A stretch of 11,097 bases of DNA from Fidelibacterota bacterium (GTDB taxonomy: Bacteria > Fidelibacterota > UBA2242): the NCBI GenBank assembly GCA_003527965.1, contig DPVY01000095.1, forward strand, positions 1-11,097, written 5' to 3'. Position 1 is the first letter of the stretch, and each line of letters begins with the position of its first letter. The notes under the pieces were generated by a model. It saw only the letters and a program-made list of their open reading frames with translations, made no database searches and had not been told where the DNA came from. The position numbers and the translations under genes were made by a program. Shown piece by piece: positions 1 to 5,756 of the stretch.

Positions 1-136
1 GAGGCGGATTAACCAGAGGAATATATTGGACATTTCGAGGATTAAATTTTGAGTCTGACGCAGAAATCGGGCAAAAGGGGACGTTATGCAAAGGTCTCGA
101 CCTGCTCGCAATGACAATCTGCCCCTGACCGCTGCA
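1..136. other. Non-coding stretch downstream of prfC
   Basis: I see no convincing open reading frame here and no clear terminator hairpin with a T-run for prfC. On the minus strand the text just after the prfC stop includes TTGTCATTGCGAGCAGG. From memory this resembles the 'GTCATTGCGAG' intergenic repeats scattered through many bacterial genomes, so the segment may be a fragment of a dispersed repeat. That likeness is recollection, not a search result. Confidence 0.35.
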
Positions 137-1723
137 TCAGTTAATATCCCGTGCCTTAAAGAACTCTATCTCCGGCCACTCTTTCATGCGGCGATCTAAC
201 TGCCATTCACTGGTTGTCAGAAAGGAGAGATGGCCTTCAGCGTCCCTTGCCAGGTTGGGTGCATTTTCTTTCTCAAATTCAGCCATTTTTTTGCGATCAT
301 CACATCTGACCCAGCGCGCTACATTAAAGTTCACAGGTTCATATATGGCATCCACACCATATTCCGCCTTTAAACGGGCCATAGTCACCTCAAACTGAAG
401 AACACCGACCGCCCCCAGGATATAGTCTCTGCCCGAAACAGGCCTGAAAACCTGGACAGCCCCCTCTTCCGCTAACTGGATCAACCCTTTTTGAAGCTGC
501 TTTGCCCTTAACGGGTTATTCAGACGCACACGCCTGAAATGCTCAGGCGCAAAATTGGGAATCCCTCTGAACTTCAAGGGCTCTTTTTCGGTAAATGTAT
601 CGCCGATCTTTATGGTTCCATGGTTATGGATACCGATAATATCTCCCGGAAAGGCCTCCTCCACATTTTCCCTGTCCTGTGCCATAAATATGGTTGCATT
701 GGCAATAGTTACCTCTTTTCCAATCCTGTGGTGAACGACTTTCATTCCCCTTGTAAATTTCCCTGAACAGATCCTGACAAACGCAATCCTGTCCCGGTGG
801 GCGGGGTTCATATTGGCCTGTATTTTAAAAGCAAAACCTGAAAACTCTTTTTCGTATGGCGAAACCTCCCGGGAAGCAGACGCCCGCGCACCAGGATGGG
901 GGGCCAGTTCCACAAACGCGTCCAGCATCTCTTTTACAACAAAATTATTGATGGCACTTCCGAAAAAGACCGGCGTCTGGCTTCCGGTTAAAAAATGCCG
1001 GCGCTCAAATGGATCGGCAGCGCCCTCAAGCAGCGCGATATCTTCACGCAGTTCATCGGCCTGCCCCCCTAAGATCTCATCCAGGGCGGGATCGGACAGA
1101 TCATTAATAACGATTCCCTCCTGCCCGAGGGTTTCCCTGCCCGACTTAAAAATATGCAATTGTCTGTGAAAGAGATTATACACACCTTTAAAGCGCTTGC
1201 CCATGCCAACAGGCCAGGAAAGCGGCGTACATTCGATCTGCAGTTTATTCTCAATATCATCGAGGATATCAACAGGCGCCATGCCTTCGCGATCAAGCTT
1301 GTTTATGAATGTAAAGATCGGGGTATTGCGCATCCTGCAGACCTCCATAAGCTTTTCGGTCTGAGGTTCCACCCCCTTCGCGCTGTCAATCACCATCAGC
1401 GCGCTGTCAACGGCAGTCAACACCCTGTAGGTGTCTTCTGAAAAGTCCTGGTGACCAGGTGTGTCTAAGAGATTAATCTCAAAATTCCTGTAGTTAAACT
1501 TCATCACAGAGGTTGTAACGGAAATACCTCTTTCCTGCTCAATCGACATCCAGTCACTGGTAGCATGCCTGGCAGCCTTCTTTGCCTTAACAGCCCCGGC
1601 CTGCTGAATCGCGCCGCCGAAAAGGAGAAGCTTTTCCGTCAGCGTGGTCTTGCCTGCATCAGGATGGCTGATAATTCCGAATGTTCGTCTCCGGTCAACC
1701 TCTTTTTGATTAAAATTGGCCAT
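137..1723 (-). CDS. prfC: Peptide chain release factor 3 (RF3), translational GTPase
   Basis: RF3 is a cytoplasmic GTPase that removes RF1 or RF2 from the ribosome after peptide release. The 528-residue length is normal for the family. The G domain is intact: P-loop GIISHPDAGKTT at about residues 16-27, switch I RGISVT at 65-70, G3 DTPGH at 87-91 and G4 NKLD at 141-144. The SHPDAGKTT P-loop and the RF3-type C-terminal half distinguish it from EF-G and EF-Tu. The ATG at 1723 gives the canonical N-terminus; only a weak purine stretch (AAAAGAA) precedes it. It begins 6 nt after the stop codon of the helicase gene, so it is probably co-transcribed and perhaps translationally coupled to that gene. 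Nothing in the protein looks damaged. Function follows from established family knowledge; coupling is inference. Confidence 0.97.
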   Translation of the reverse strand: MANFNQKEVDRRRTFGIISHPDAGKTTLTEKLLLFGGAIQQAGAVKAKKAARHATSDWMSIEQERGISVTTSVMKFNYRNFEINLLDTPGHQDFSEDTYRVLTAVDSALMVIDSAKGVEPQTEKLMEVCRMRNTPIFTFINKLDREGMAPVDILDDIENKLQIECTPLSWPVGMGKRFKGVYNLFHRQLHIFKSGRETLGQEGIVINDLSDPALDEILGGQADELREDIALLEGAADPFERRHFLTGSQTPVFFGSAINNFVVKEMLDAFVELAPHPGARASASREVSPYEKEFSGFAFKIQANMNPAHRDRIAFVRICSGKFTRGMKVVHHRIGKEVTIANATIFMAQDRENVEEAFPGDIIGIHNHGTIKIGDTFTEKEPLKFRGIPNFAPEHFRRVRLNNPLRAKQLQKGLIQLAEEGAVQVFRPVSGRDYILGAVGVLQFEVTMARLKAEYGVDAIYEPVNFNVARWVRCDDRKKMAEFEKENAPNLARDAEGHLSFLTTSEWQLDRRMKEWPEIEFFKARDIN

Positions 1724-1729
1724 ATTCTT

Positions 1730-3264
1730 TTAAACAGCCGCTTGAACCTGAACGGTTCGGCCGCCAAGTTTTGCATAGTTTAAAGAATTATGCACTCTTC
1801 CGGCTGCCTGCTTTTCAACTTCAAAAAATGAGAATTCTCTATTAAGTCTAATCTCCCCGATCATGTCTGAGTCAATTCCAGATTTATCGCAGATTAAACG
1901 CACAATAGCGCCTTTATTAATTTTATCCAGCCTGCCCACATTAATAAAAAATCTCCGGGTTTTTCCTGACTCAAGGCGCTTTTTTCTCTTTTCAGATTTG
2001 ATCTTCGCGCTGAGCTCACGCACGTTTTTGGATTCAGGTTTGGTCTTTGTCCTGAGCTCACGCACGTTTTTGGATTCAGGCCTGGCTTTAGCTCTGGGCT
2101 TAGTGCTTGCGTTAATATCATTCGCATATCGTTTTTCACAAATAGCTTTGCCGTCAGGTACCTTATTAAATTCAAAACGTATATTAAGCCTTTTTCCATC
2201 ATACTAATACGGCTGATTTCTTTTGAAGTGACGAGCGCAATCGAAATACCTGATTTTCCCACACGCCCTGTTCTTCCGCTTCTGTGGGTATAAATCTCCA
2301 CTCCATCCGACAGATTATAATGAATTACATGCGTAATATCATCCACATCCAGACCTCTTGCCGCAACATCAGTTGCCACAAGAATTCTGACAAAACCCCT
2401 GCGAAACTTCCGCATTACAGAATCTCTCTGAGCCTGGGACAGGGCACCGTGAAGTGCTTCAGACTGATAACCATCCCGCATCAACGATTCAGCCAGGGCC
2501 TGGGTATCTCTTCTGGTTCTGCAAAAAACTAAAGCCAGAATATCAGGTGAAGAATCTATAATCTGCTTTAGCTCCGGATATTTATTTTTTTGTTGAATTG
2601 TATGACATATATGCCTGATATTTTTCGGGCCCTGGCCTTTGCTGCCTACACGCACTTCTACCGGATCATTCAGATAATTGCGGGCAATCGCGGCAACTCC
2701 CTGTGGCATGGTTGCGGAAAAAAGCCATATTTTTCTATTATCCGGCATTTTCTTTAAGATATTATCAATATCTTCTTTAAATCCCATATTAAGCATCTCA
2801 TCAGCTTCATCTAAAACTGTATATAAAACCTTTGACAGATCGGCAGCCTTGCGGTTAATCATATCAATAAGTCTGCCTGGAGTAGCTACAATAATCTGAG
2901 GCTTGCCCTTAAGCCGTTTGATCTGGGTTGAAATGCTGGCTCCGCCGTATATCGCGACAATCTTAATCTTGCGCATATATCTGGCAAATTGCTTTAGATC
3001 CTCTGTAATTTGAAGACATAATTCACGGGTCGGGCATATCACGATTCCCTGAGTATGGAATTTATCTGTATCAATCAGTTGAAGAAGCGGCAGGCCATAG
3101 GCTCCCGTTTTCCCCGTTCCCGTCTGGGCAAGTCCCACAAAATCCTTTTCACCCGAAAGAAGCACAGGTATTGTTTTTTCTTGAATTGGCATAGGAGACT
3201 GAAATCCCAGATCCTCAGTTGCCTTAACCAGTTCATCCCTAAGTCCCAGTAATTTAAAACTCAT
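1730..3264 (-). CDS. DEAD-box ATP-dependent RNA helicase (DeaD/CsdA-like), frameshifted
   Basis: This enzyme unwinds short RNA duplexes using ATP, typically in ribosome assembly, cold adaptation or mRNA turnover. Both RecA-like domains are complete: Q-motif glutamine near residue 28, motif I AQTGTGKT 46-53, PTREL 78-82, TPGR 128-131, DEAD 152-155, SAT 183-185 and motif VI HRSGRTGR 327-334. At about residue 358 the frame breaks. The original frame runs on to a stop at 1894 with unrelated sequence (456 aa). The -1 frame instead gives LNIRFEFNKVPDGKAICEKR, matching the usual P-[ST]-G-x-x-ICEK region after the helicase core. It then gives a basic linker and a DbpA-type RNA-binding domain (about 437-511), ending at 1730. 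One added base makes 512 codons exactly. The ATG at 3264 is preceded by GGAAGGA, a good ribosome binding site. Either a single-base loss, a sequencing error or recoding explains the break. Family assignment is sure; the exact orthologue is not. Confidence 0.93.
2010..2080 (-). repeat. Two perfect 29-bp direct repeats, 42-bp period, in helicase linker
   Basis: Positions 2010-2038 and 2052-2080 are identical over 29 bases and lie 42 bp apart. In the restored frame each copy encodes PESKNVREL within a 14-residue unit (about residues 396-419), in a lysine/arginine-rich linker between the helicase core and the C-terminal RNA-binding domain. Because the period is a multiple of three, copy-number change would alter linker length without breaking frame. 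Flanking KPRAKAR and KIKSEKRKKR segments look like more diverged basic units. Confidence 0.9.
2191..2195 (-). other. Frame break at A5 homopolymer in helicase gene
   Basis: The minus strand reads ATG GAA AAA GGC TTA in the upstream frame. If the run had six A residues the reading would be ATG GAA AAA AGG CTT AAT, i.e. MEKRLN, joining directly to the conserved downstream frame. The site is not a canonical X-XXY-YYZ slippery heptamer, because the codon before AAA is GAA and cannot re-pair well after a -1 slip. A lost base is therefore the simpler reading. The downstream frame remains open for about 154 codons and keeps a recognisable domain, so the break is recent, artefactual or tolerated. Confidence 0.85.
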
Positions 3265-3302
3265 TAATTTCCTTCCCTCAAAAAAATATTCGGAAACAGA
3301 TA

Positions 3303-3352
3303 AATTGAAGCTCCCCGCAACAAGTTGCGGGGAATGCGATCGCTATTCAATT
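3303..3352. repeat. Nested palindromic (REP-like) element in helicase leader
   Basis: A perfect 9-bp inverted repeat, CCCCGCAACAAGTTGCGGGG (3313-3332), sits inside a second pair of arms, AATTGAA (3303-3309) and TTCAATT (3346-3352). No T-run follows on either strand, so it does not look like a terminator. The layout resembles intergenic palindromic repeats that occur in many copies per genome. On the minus strand it would fold in the 5' leader of the helicase mRNA, about 50 nt upstream of the start codon. Whether it is dispersed or a local regulatory hairpin cannot be told from one copy. Confidence 0.65.
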
Positions 3353-3369
3353 CACTGCTCCCGAACGCT

Positions 3370-3399
3370 GTTATACATAAAAAAAAGCTGCTCAGGCAA
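3370..3399 (-). promoter_or_regulatory. Possible sigma70 promoter for helicase-prfC
   Basis: On the minus strand, TTGCCT (3399-3394) and TATAAC (3375-3370) are separated by 18 bp. Transcription would start near 3363, about 100 nt before the helicase ATG, giving a leader that contains the palindrome at 3313-3332. The -35 element and spacer overlap the terminator stem and T-run. Match quality is moderate, and AT-rich DNA yields chance hits. Confidence 0.4.
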
Positions 3400-3410
3400 A
3401 TCTGAACAGC
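3379..3410 (-). terminator. Rho-independent terminator, minus strand
   Basis: Reading leftwards, GCTGTTCAG pairs with CTGAGCAGC (eight Watson-Crick pairs and one G-U) around the six-base loop ATTTGC, followed immediately by eight T residues. It would end transcription coming from the broken aminotransferase/Sir2 genes and insulate the helicase-prfC unit. Read the other way there is no T-run, so it works on the minus strand only. It could also be a leader attenuator if a promoter lies further upstream. Confidence 0.82.
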
Positions 3411-3500
3411 CTTCAAACCAGTTTCGCTGCCGCTTATACTCGTATCAGCAACAATTATCAACCTTTTTATTGTAATTTAGGGAAATTAGTATCCTCTACC

Positions 3501-3605
3501 CTACAGCTCAAAACCCAGCAGATCCATCACCCCGAGCTCTTCTCTGCACTGGGGGCAAAGATCATTGATATTCCCGCACCGGTAAAGAAAACGATATGCT
3601 GATAC
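3501..3605 (-). pseudogene. Short Cys-rich C-terminal-like tail overlapping the Sir2 remnant
   Basis: A second minus-strand frame, open between a TGA at 3606-3608 and a TAG at 3501-3503, reads 34 residues that include CGNINDLCPQCREELG and end MDLLGFEL. The C-x6-C-x2-C pattern looks like part of a zinc-binding knuckle at the end of a protein. There is no start codon of its own with a ribosome binding site. I do not recognise the parent family. It may be the 3' end of a gene whose body was deleted, joined to the start of the Sir2-like gene. Chance is possible at this length. Confidence 0.35.
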
Positions 3606-3628
3606 TCATTCGGATTAATGGTTTTCAT
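3527..3628 (-). pseudogene. N-terminal remnant of Sir2-family NAD-dependent deacetylase
   Basis: The 33-codon frame starts MKTINPNEYQHIVFFTGAGI and reaches a TGA at 3527-3529. FFTGAGIS is the NAD-binding GAG motif found at the start of Sir2 (sirtuin) proteins, where it is normally followed by xESGIPxFR and about 200 more residues. Here that sequence is replaced by MIFAPSAEKSSG and a stop, so the catalytic core is missing. The ATG lies 8 nt after the aminotransferase stop codon, which suggests the two genes once formed an operon. The motif match is good, but the remnant is short. It cannot be an active deacetylase. Confidence 0.6.
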
Positions 3629-3635
3629 TATTATT

Positions 3636-4310
3636 TTATTTCTTTTCCCAGCTCTGAAAAAAATCATCCATTACTTCGCGGATATTCTTTCCGATTGATG
3701 TGTAGTCATCGTCATTGAGGTTTGCGATTGATACACGAATGGACCACTTAGGCCCCGCAAAACCCTCCCCGGGAAGGAGTACTGTAAATTTCTTGTCGGC
3801 AAGTCTCATCAGTATATCGAAGGTAGAAAAGTTTTTCATCAGATAGTCCGCGAATTCCTTGCCGTGCAGCGAGGAGGCCAATCGCCCGATATCAATCAGG
3901 GCATAATAATGAGTTTTGTCGGGTCCCCCGGGAATTTTGAGATTTAACTGGCTATACAGATTCGCAATACGCTTTTTCAGGAGGGCCTGGATTGACTTCT
4001 TGTATGCATGTTCCTTGTCCATAAGATCAAACAGTGAGAACAAGACCATAATGCACTGCTGGGGCGTCGAAAGTCCGCCTGTGTGCGCCAGCGCTACGTC
4101 CCGGCTGTCCATTACGATACGATCAATAAACTTGATAGTTTCCGGCTCTGTGGAATCTATGCCATACCGGGCATTGAGCTGTTTCTTGTATTTCTTAGGC
4201 AGTTTTGCGAGCATCCGGTCAATGATATTGTTTTCATGGAGCATGATGACGCCGAGCCGCCAGCCGGTAACTCCAAAGTATTTGGAATATGAATAAATTT
4301 CGCAAGATCT
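3636..4310 (-). pseudogene. C-terminal remnant of aspartate aminotransferase/4-decarboxylase-like PLP enzyme
   Basis: The open frame extends upstream of the ATG at 4244 to a TAA at 4311-4313. The added codons read CEIYSYSKYFGVTGWRLGVI, which carries the fold-type I PLP-binding lysine (AAA codon at 4283-4281) in the S-x-SK-x-FG-x-TGWRLG signature. The remainder (from MLHENN) ends with LLPGEGFAGPKWSIRVSIANL, as in bifunctional aspartate aminotransferase/L-aspartate beta-decarboxylases (AspD type). Those enzymes are roughly 500 or more residues long; about 224 remain, so some 300 N-terminal residues, including most of the cofactor-binding large domain, are lost. The retained codons carry no internal stops, so the truncation may be recent. 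A protein started at 4244 would lack the catalytic lysine. Family assignment rests on remembered motifs. Confidence 0.78.
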
Positions 4311-4313
4311 TTA

Positions 4314-4518
4314 TCATTAAAAACCGGCAGGTTATAGAGACGTATTTATCACTATGATTTATACTCATGTTCTTATTAAAGGCGGCATGGCTGTGCGCAG
4401 TCCACTGGATGTGATTTAATAAATGGGAATTTCCGCCGGAATTGTCCTATGACCCCAGGTTCTCACACACTTTCCCCGGTCGCCGATACCGCACCCCCAG
4501 ATTGTGGTGAATATTTCA
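4314..4518. other. Intergenic region between broken aminotransferase and polysaccharide operon
   Basis: About 200 bases with no supportable gene on either strand. The frames that cross it have no ribosome binding site or family resemblance. The truncation point of the aminotransferase lies at its left edge. The promoter of the rightward operon begins at its right edge. I see no strong hairpin, terminator or repeat in it. Confidence 0.6.
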
Positions 4519-4547
4519 TTGACTCACAAGGCCGTTTTTCTTATACT
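4519..4547 (+). promoter_or_regulatory. Near-consensus sigma70 promoter of polysaccharide operon
   Basis: TTGACT (4519-4524) and TATACT (4542-4547) are spaced by exactly 17 bp, each one base from consensus. The predicted start near 4554 gives a leader of about 30 nt before the ATG at 4585. This also argues against the longer frame opening with GTG at 4504, since that codon would lie upstream of the promoter. Confidence 0.8.
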
Positions 4548-4567
4548 TCCTTTGCGAAAAAGGAAGT
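4545..4567 (+). promoter_or_regulatory. 9-bp inverted repeat at operon start site
   Basis: ACTTCCTTT (4545-4553) and AAAGGAAGT (4559-4567) are perfect inverted copies around a 5-bp centre GCGAA, overlapping the end of the -10 element and the predicted start site. It could be an operator for a dimeric repressor or a small 5' mRNA hairpin. The sequence does not choose between these. Confidence 0.55.
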
Positions 4568-4574
4568 TCTTATC

Positions 4575-4578
4575 GGAG
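4575..4578 (+). promoter_or_regulatory. Ribosome binding site fixing the first TPR gene's start
   Basis: GGAG lies 6 nt before the ATG at 4585. This start gives a clean membrane anchor (MRRFLFIIFF). The 27 extra upstream codons of the longer frame have no ribosome binding site and cross the promoter. Confidence 0.75.
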
Positions 4579-4584
4579 TACCTT

Positions 4585-5067
4585 ATGAGACGATTTTTGT
4601 TCATAATTTTTTTCGTATCTGTGGCATTCCTTACCACCACCGCTTATCATGTATTCAAGCCGCAATGGATTCTTTTCCACAAGGGAGAAAACCATTACCT
4701 CAAAAAAGAATATTCAAAGGCCATTATATACTACGAACCTTTGACAAACTTCGATTTCAAAAAACCGGAATTTTTACGGCACCTCGGAATTTCATATATT
4801 GTAACCGGACACTACGATAAAGCATCGTCCGTTTACGAAAAATTAATAAAAATTCAACCTGAAAATCAGGAAGCTGTAATAAAACTGGCTTATGTTTACG
4901 CGGAACAAGGTAAATTCAACACTGCAATCGATCTGCTTAATCTACTTCTTGAAACAGGATCAGACACACGTCTGGCTCGAATATATCTGGCGAGAATCCT
5001 GACGTGGAGCGGACAATTCGAGGACGCCATTAATGAATACAGGAAGGTGCTGGGGGAAAAGAAATGA
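4585..5067 (+). CDS. Membrane-anchored TPR protein, first gene of exopolysaccharide operon
   Basis: The 160-residue protein starts with MRRFLFIIFF and a hydrophobic segment (about residues 3-20) that is either an uncleaved inner-membrane anchor or a signal peptide; I see no strong cleavage site. The rest is periplasmic TPR helix pairs: roughly 28-60, 63-96, 97-128 and 131-158, the last with the operon's recurring signature LARILTWSGQFEDAINEY. TPR arrays bind other proteins. In this setting the likely role is linking the inner-membrane synthase to the periplasmic and outer-membrane exporter parts. The stop codon overlaps the next gene's start (ATGA), so the two are translationally coupled. No catalytic motif is visible. 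The role is inferred from context. Confidence 0.85.
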   Translation: MRRFLFIIFFVSVAFLTTTAYHVFKPQWILFHKGENHYLKKEYSKAIIYYEPLTNFDFKKPEFLRHLGISYIVTGHYDKASSVYEKLIKIQPENQEAVIKLAYVYAEQGKFNTAIDLLNLLLETGSDTRLARIYLARILTWSGQFEDAINEYRKVLGEKK

Positions 5068-5756
5068 AATCATGTATAGATAAACCTTTACGTATCGGCT
5101 TTGCCGCAGCGTTGCTTGCCTTTACATTAATTATTTCAGACGTGTCGTTGATAGAAGGATCCGAGAAGGCAGTAAATCCTGCCCCGCAGAAGATATTCTC
5201 CTCAATGCGGATAAAGAATTCAATACCAGAAACGGGAAACATTACAGGAGAAATCCCCAATTGGATGGCCAGATGGGAGCTTGCCAAAGTTTTGAGTTAT
5301 GTTAAAAAATATGACGAGGCGGACGCGGAATACAGAAAAGTCATCCAGGAAAAACCAGTCCTTCATAAAGTAAGAATAGAATTGGCCAATGTACTCTTCT
5401 GGTGGGGAAAGCCGGATGAGGCACTGATTGAATTAGAACGCGTCCCAACCGATGCGATTGATGAAAAAACAAAAGTTCTTCTGGCAGATTTGTATATAGG
5501 TCAAAAAAATTATAAAAAAGCAGAACCGCTGTATAGCGAATATTTAGAGAATCACCCTGAAGACGATAGAGCAAGGCTGAGACTGGCCGAGATGTTAAGC
5601 TGGTTGAAACGCTACGATGAATCCCTTGCCGAATACAAAACAATTTTAAAGTCGAGACCTGATGACGTCCAAATCAGAAGAAAGTATGCATTTGTACTGA
5701 GCTGGGCAGGCAGGTATCCCGAAGCGATAAAAGAATTGAGGAAGACCCTTAAATAA
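5064..5756 (+). CDS. Exported periplasmic TPR protein of exopolysaccharide operon
   Basis: The 230-residue protein carries a basic N-terminus and hydrophobic core (about residues 9-30), consistent with a Sec signal peptide or anchor. After a low-complexity linker (35-62) come about five TPR units: 64-97, 100-129, 134-167, 168-201 and 202-230. Two of them are LAKVLSYVKKYDEADAEY and LAEMLSWLKRYDESLAEY, close to repeats in both flanking genes. A purine-rich ribosome binding site (GGGGGA) lies about 8 nt before the ATG, which overlaps the previous stop. The final TAA shares a base with the next ATG (TAATG). It probably acts as a periplasmic scaffold, comparable in position to AlgK or the TPR part of BcsC or PgaA. 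It has no lipobox cysteine near the predicted cleavage region. The function is inferred. Confidence 0.88.
   Translation: MKSCIDKPLRIGFAAALLAFTLIISDVSLIEGSEKAVNPAPQKIFSSMRIKNSIPETGNITGEIPNWMARWELAKVLSYVKKYDEADAEYRKVIQEKPVLHKVRIELANVLFWWGKPDEALIELERVPTDAIDEKTKVLLADLYIGQKNYKKAEPLYSEYLENHPEDDRARLRLAEMLSWLKRYDESLAEYKTILKSRPDDVQIRRKYAFVLSWAGRYPEAIKELRKTLK

Noticed and set aside
2188..2200. Programmed -1 frameshift at the A5 run as an established regulatory site
   Set aside because: The heptamer does not fit the X-XXY-YYZ rule and I found no convincing stimulatory stem or internal Shine-Dalgarno element, so I kept it only as a question.
1863..2207. 114-codon plus-strand frame opposite the helicase linker
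   Set aside because: Its repeated LDSGL/VLSSRTF pattern is the complement of the 42-bp linker repeats, which keep several frames free of stops.
3264..3461. 65-codon minus-strand frame just upstream of the helicase
   Set aside because: It runs through the terminator, the candidate promoter and the palindrome, has no ribosome binding site and resembles nothing known.
4245..4322. Second minus-strand frame reading RLYNLPVFNDKDLAKFIH across the aminotransferase break
   Set aside because: It looks protein-like, but the other frame over the same bases carries the unmistakable PLP-lysine signature; I could not connect this peptide to any part of the same enzyme.
4449..4820. 123-codon plus-strand frame overlapping the promoter and first TPR gene
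   Set aside because: It starts upstream of the promoter and is out of frame with a better-supported gene with a ribosome binding site and membrane anchor.
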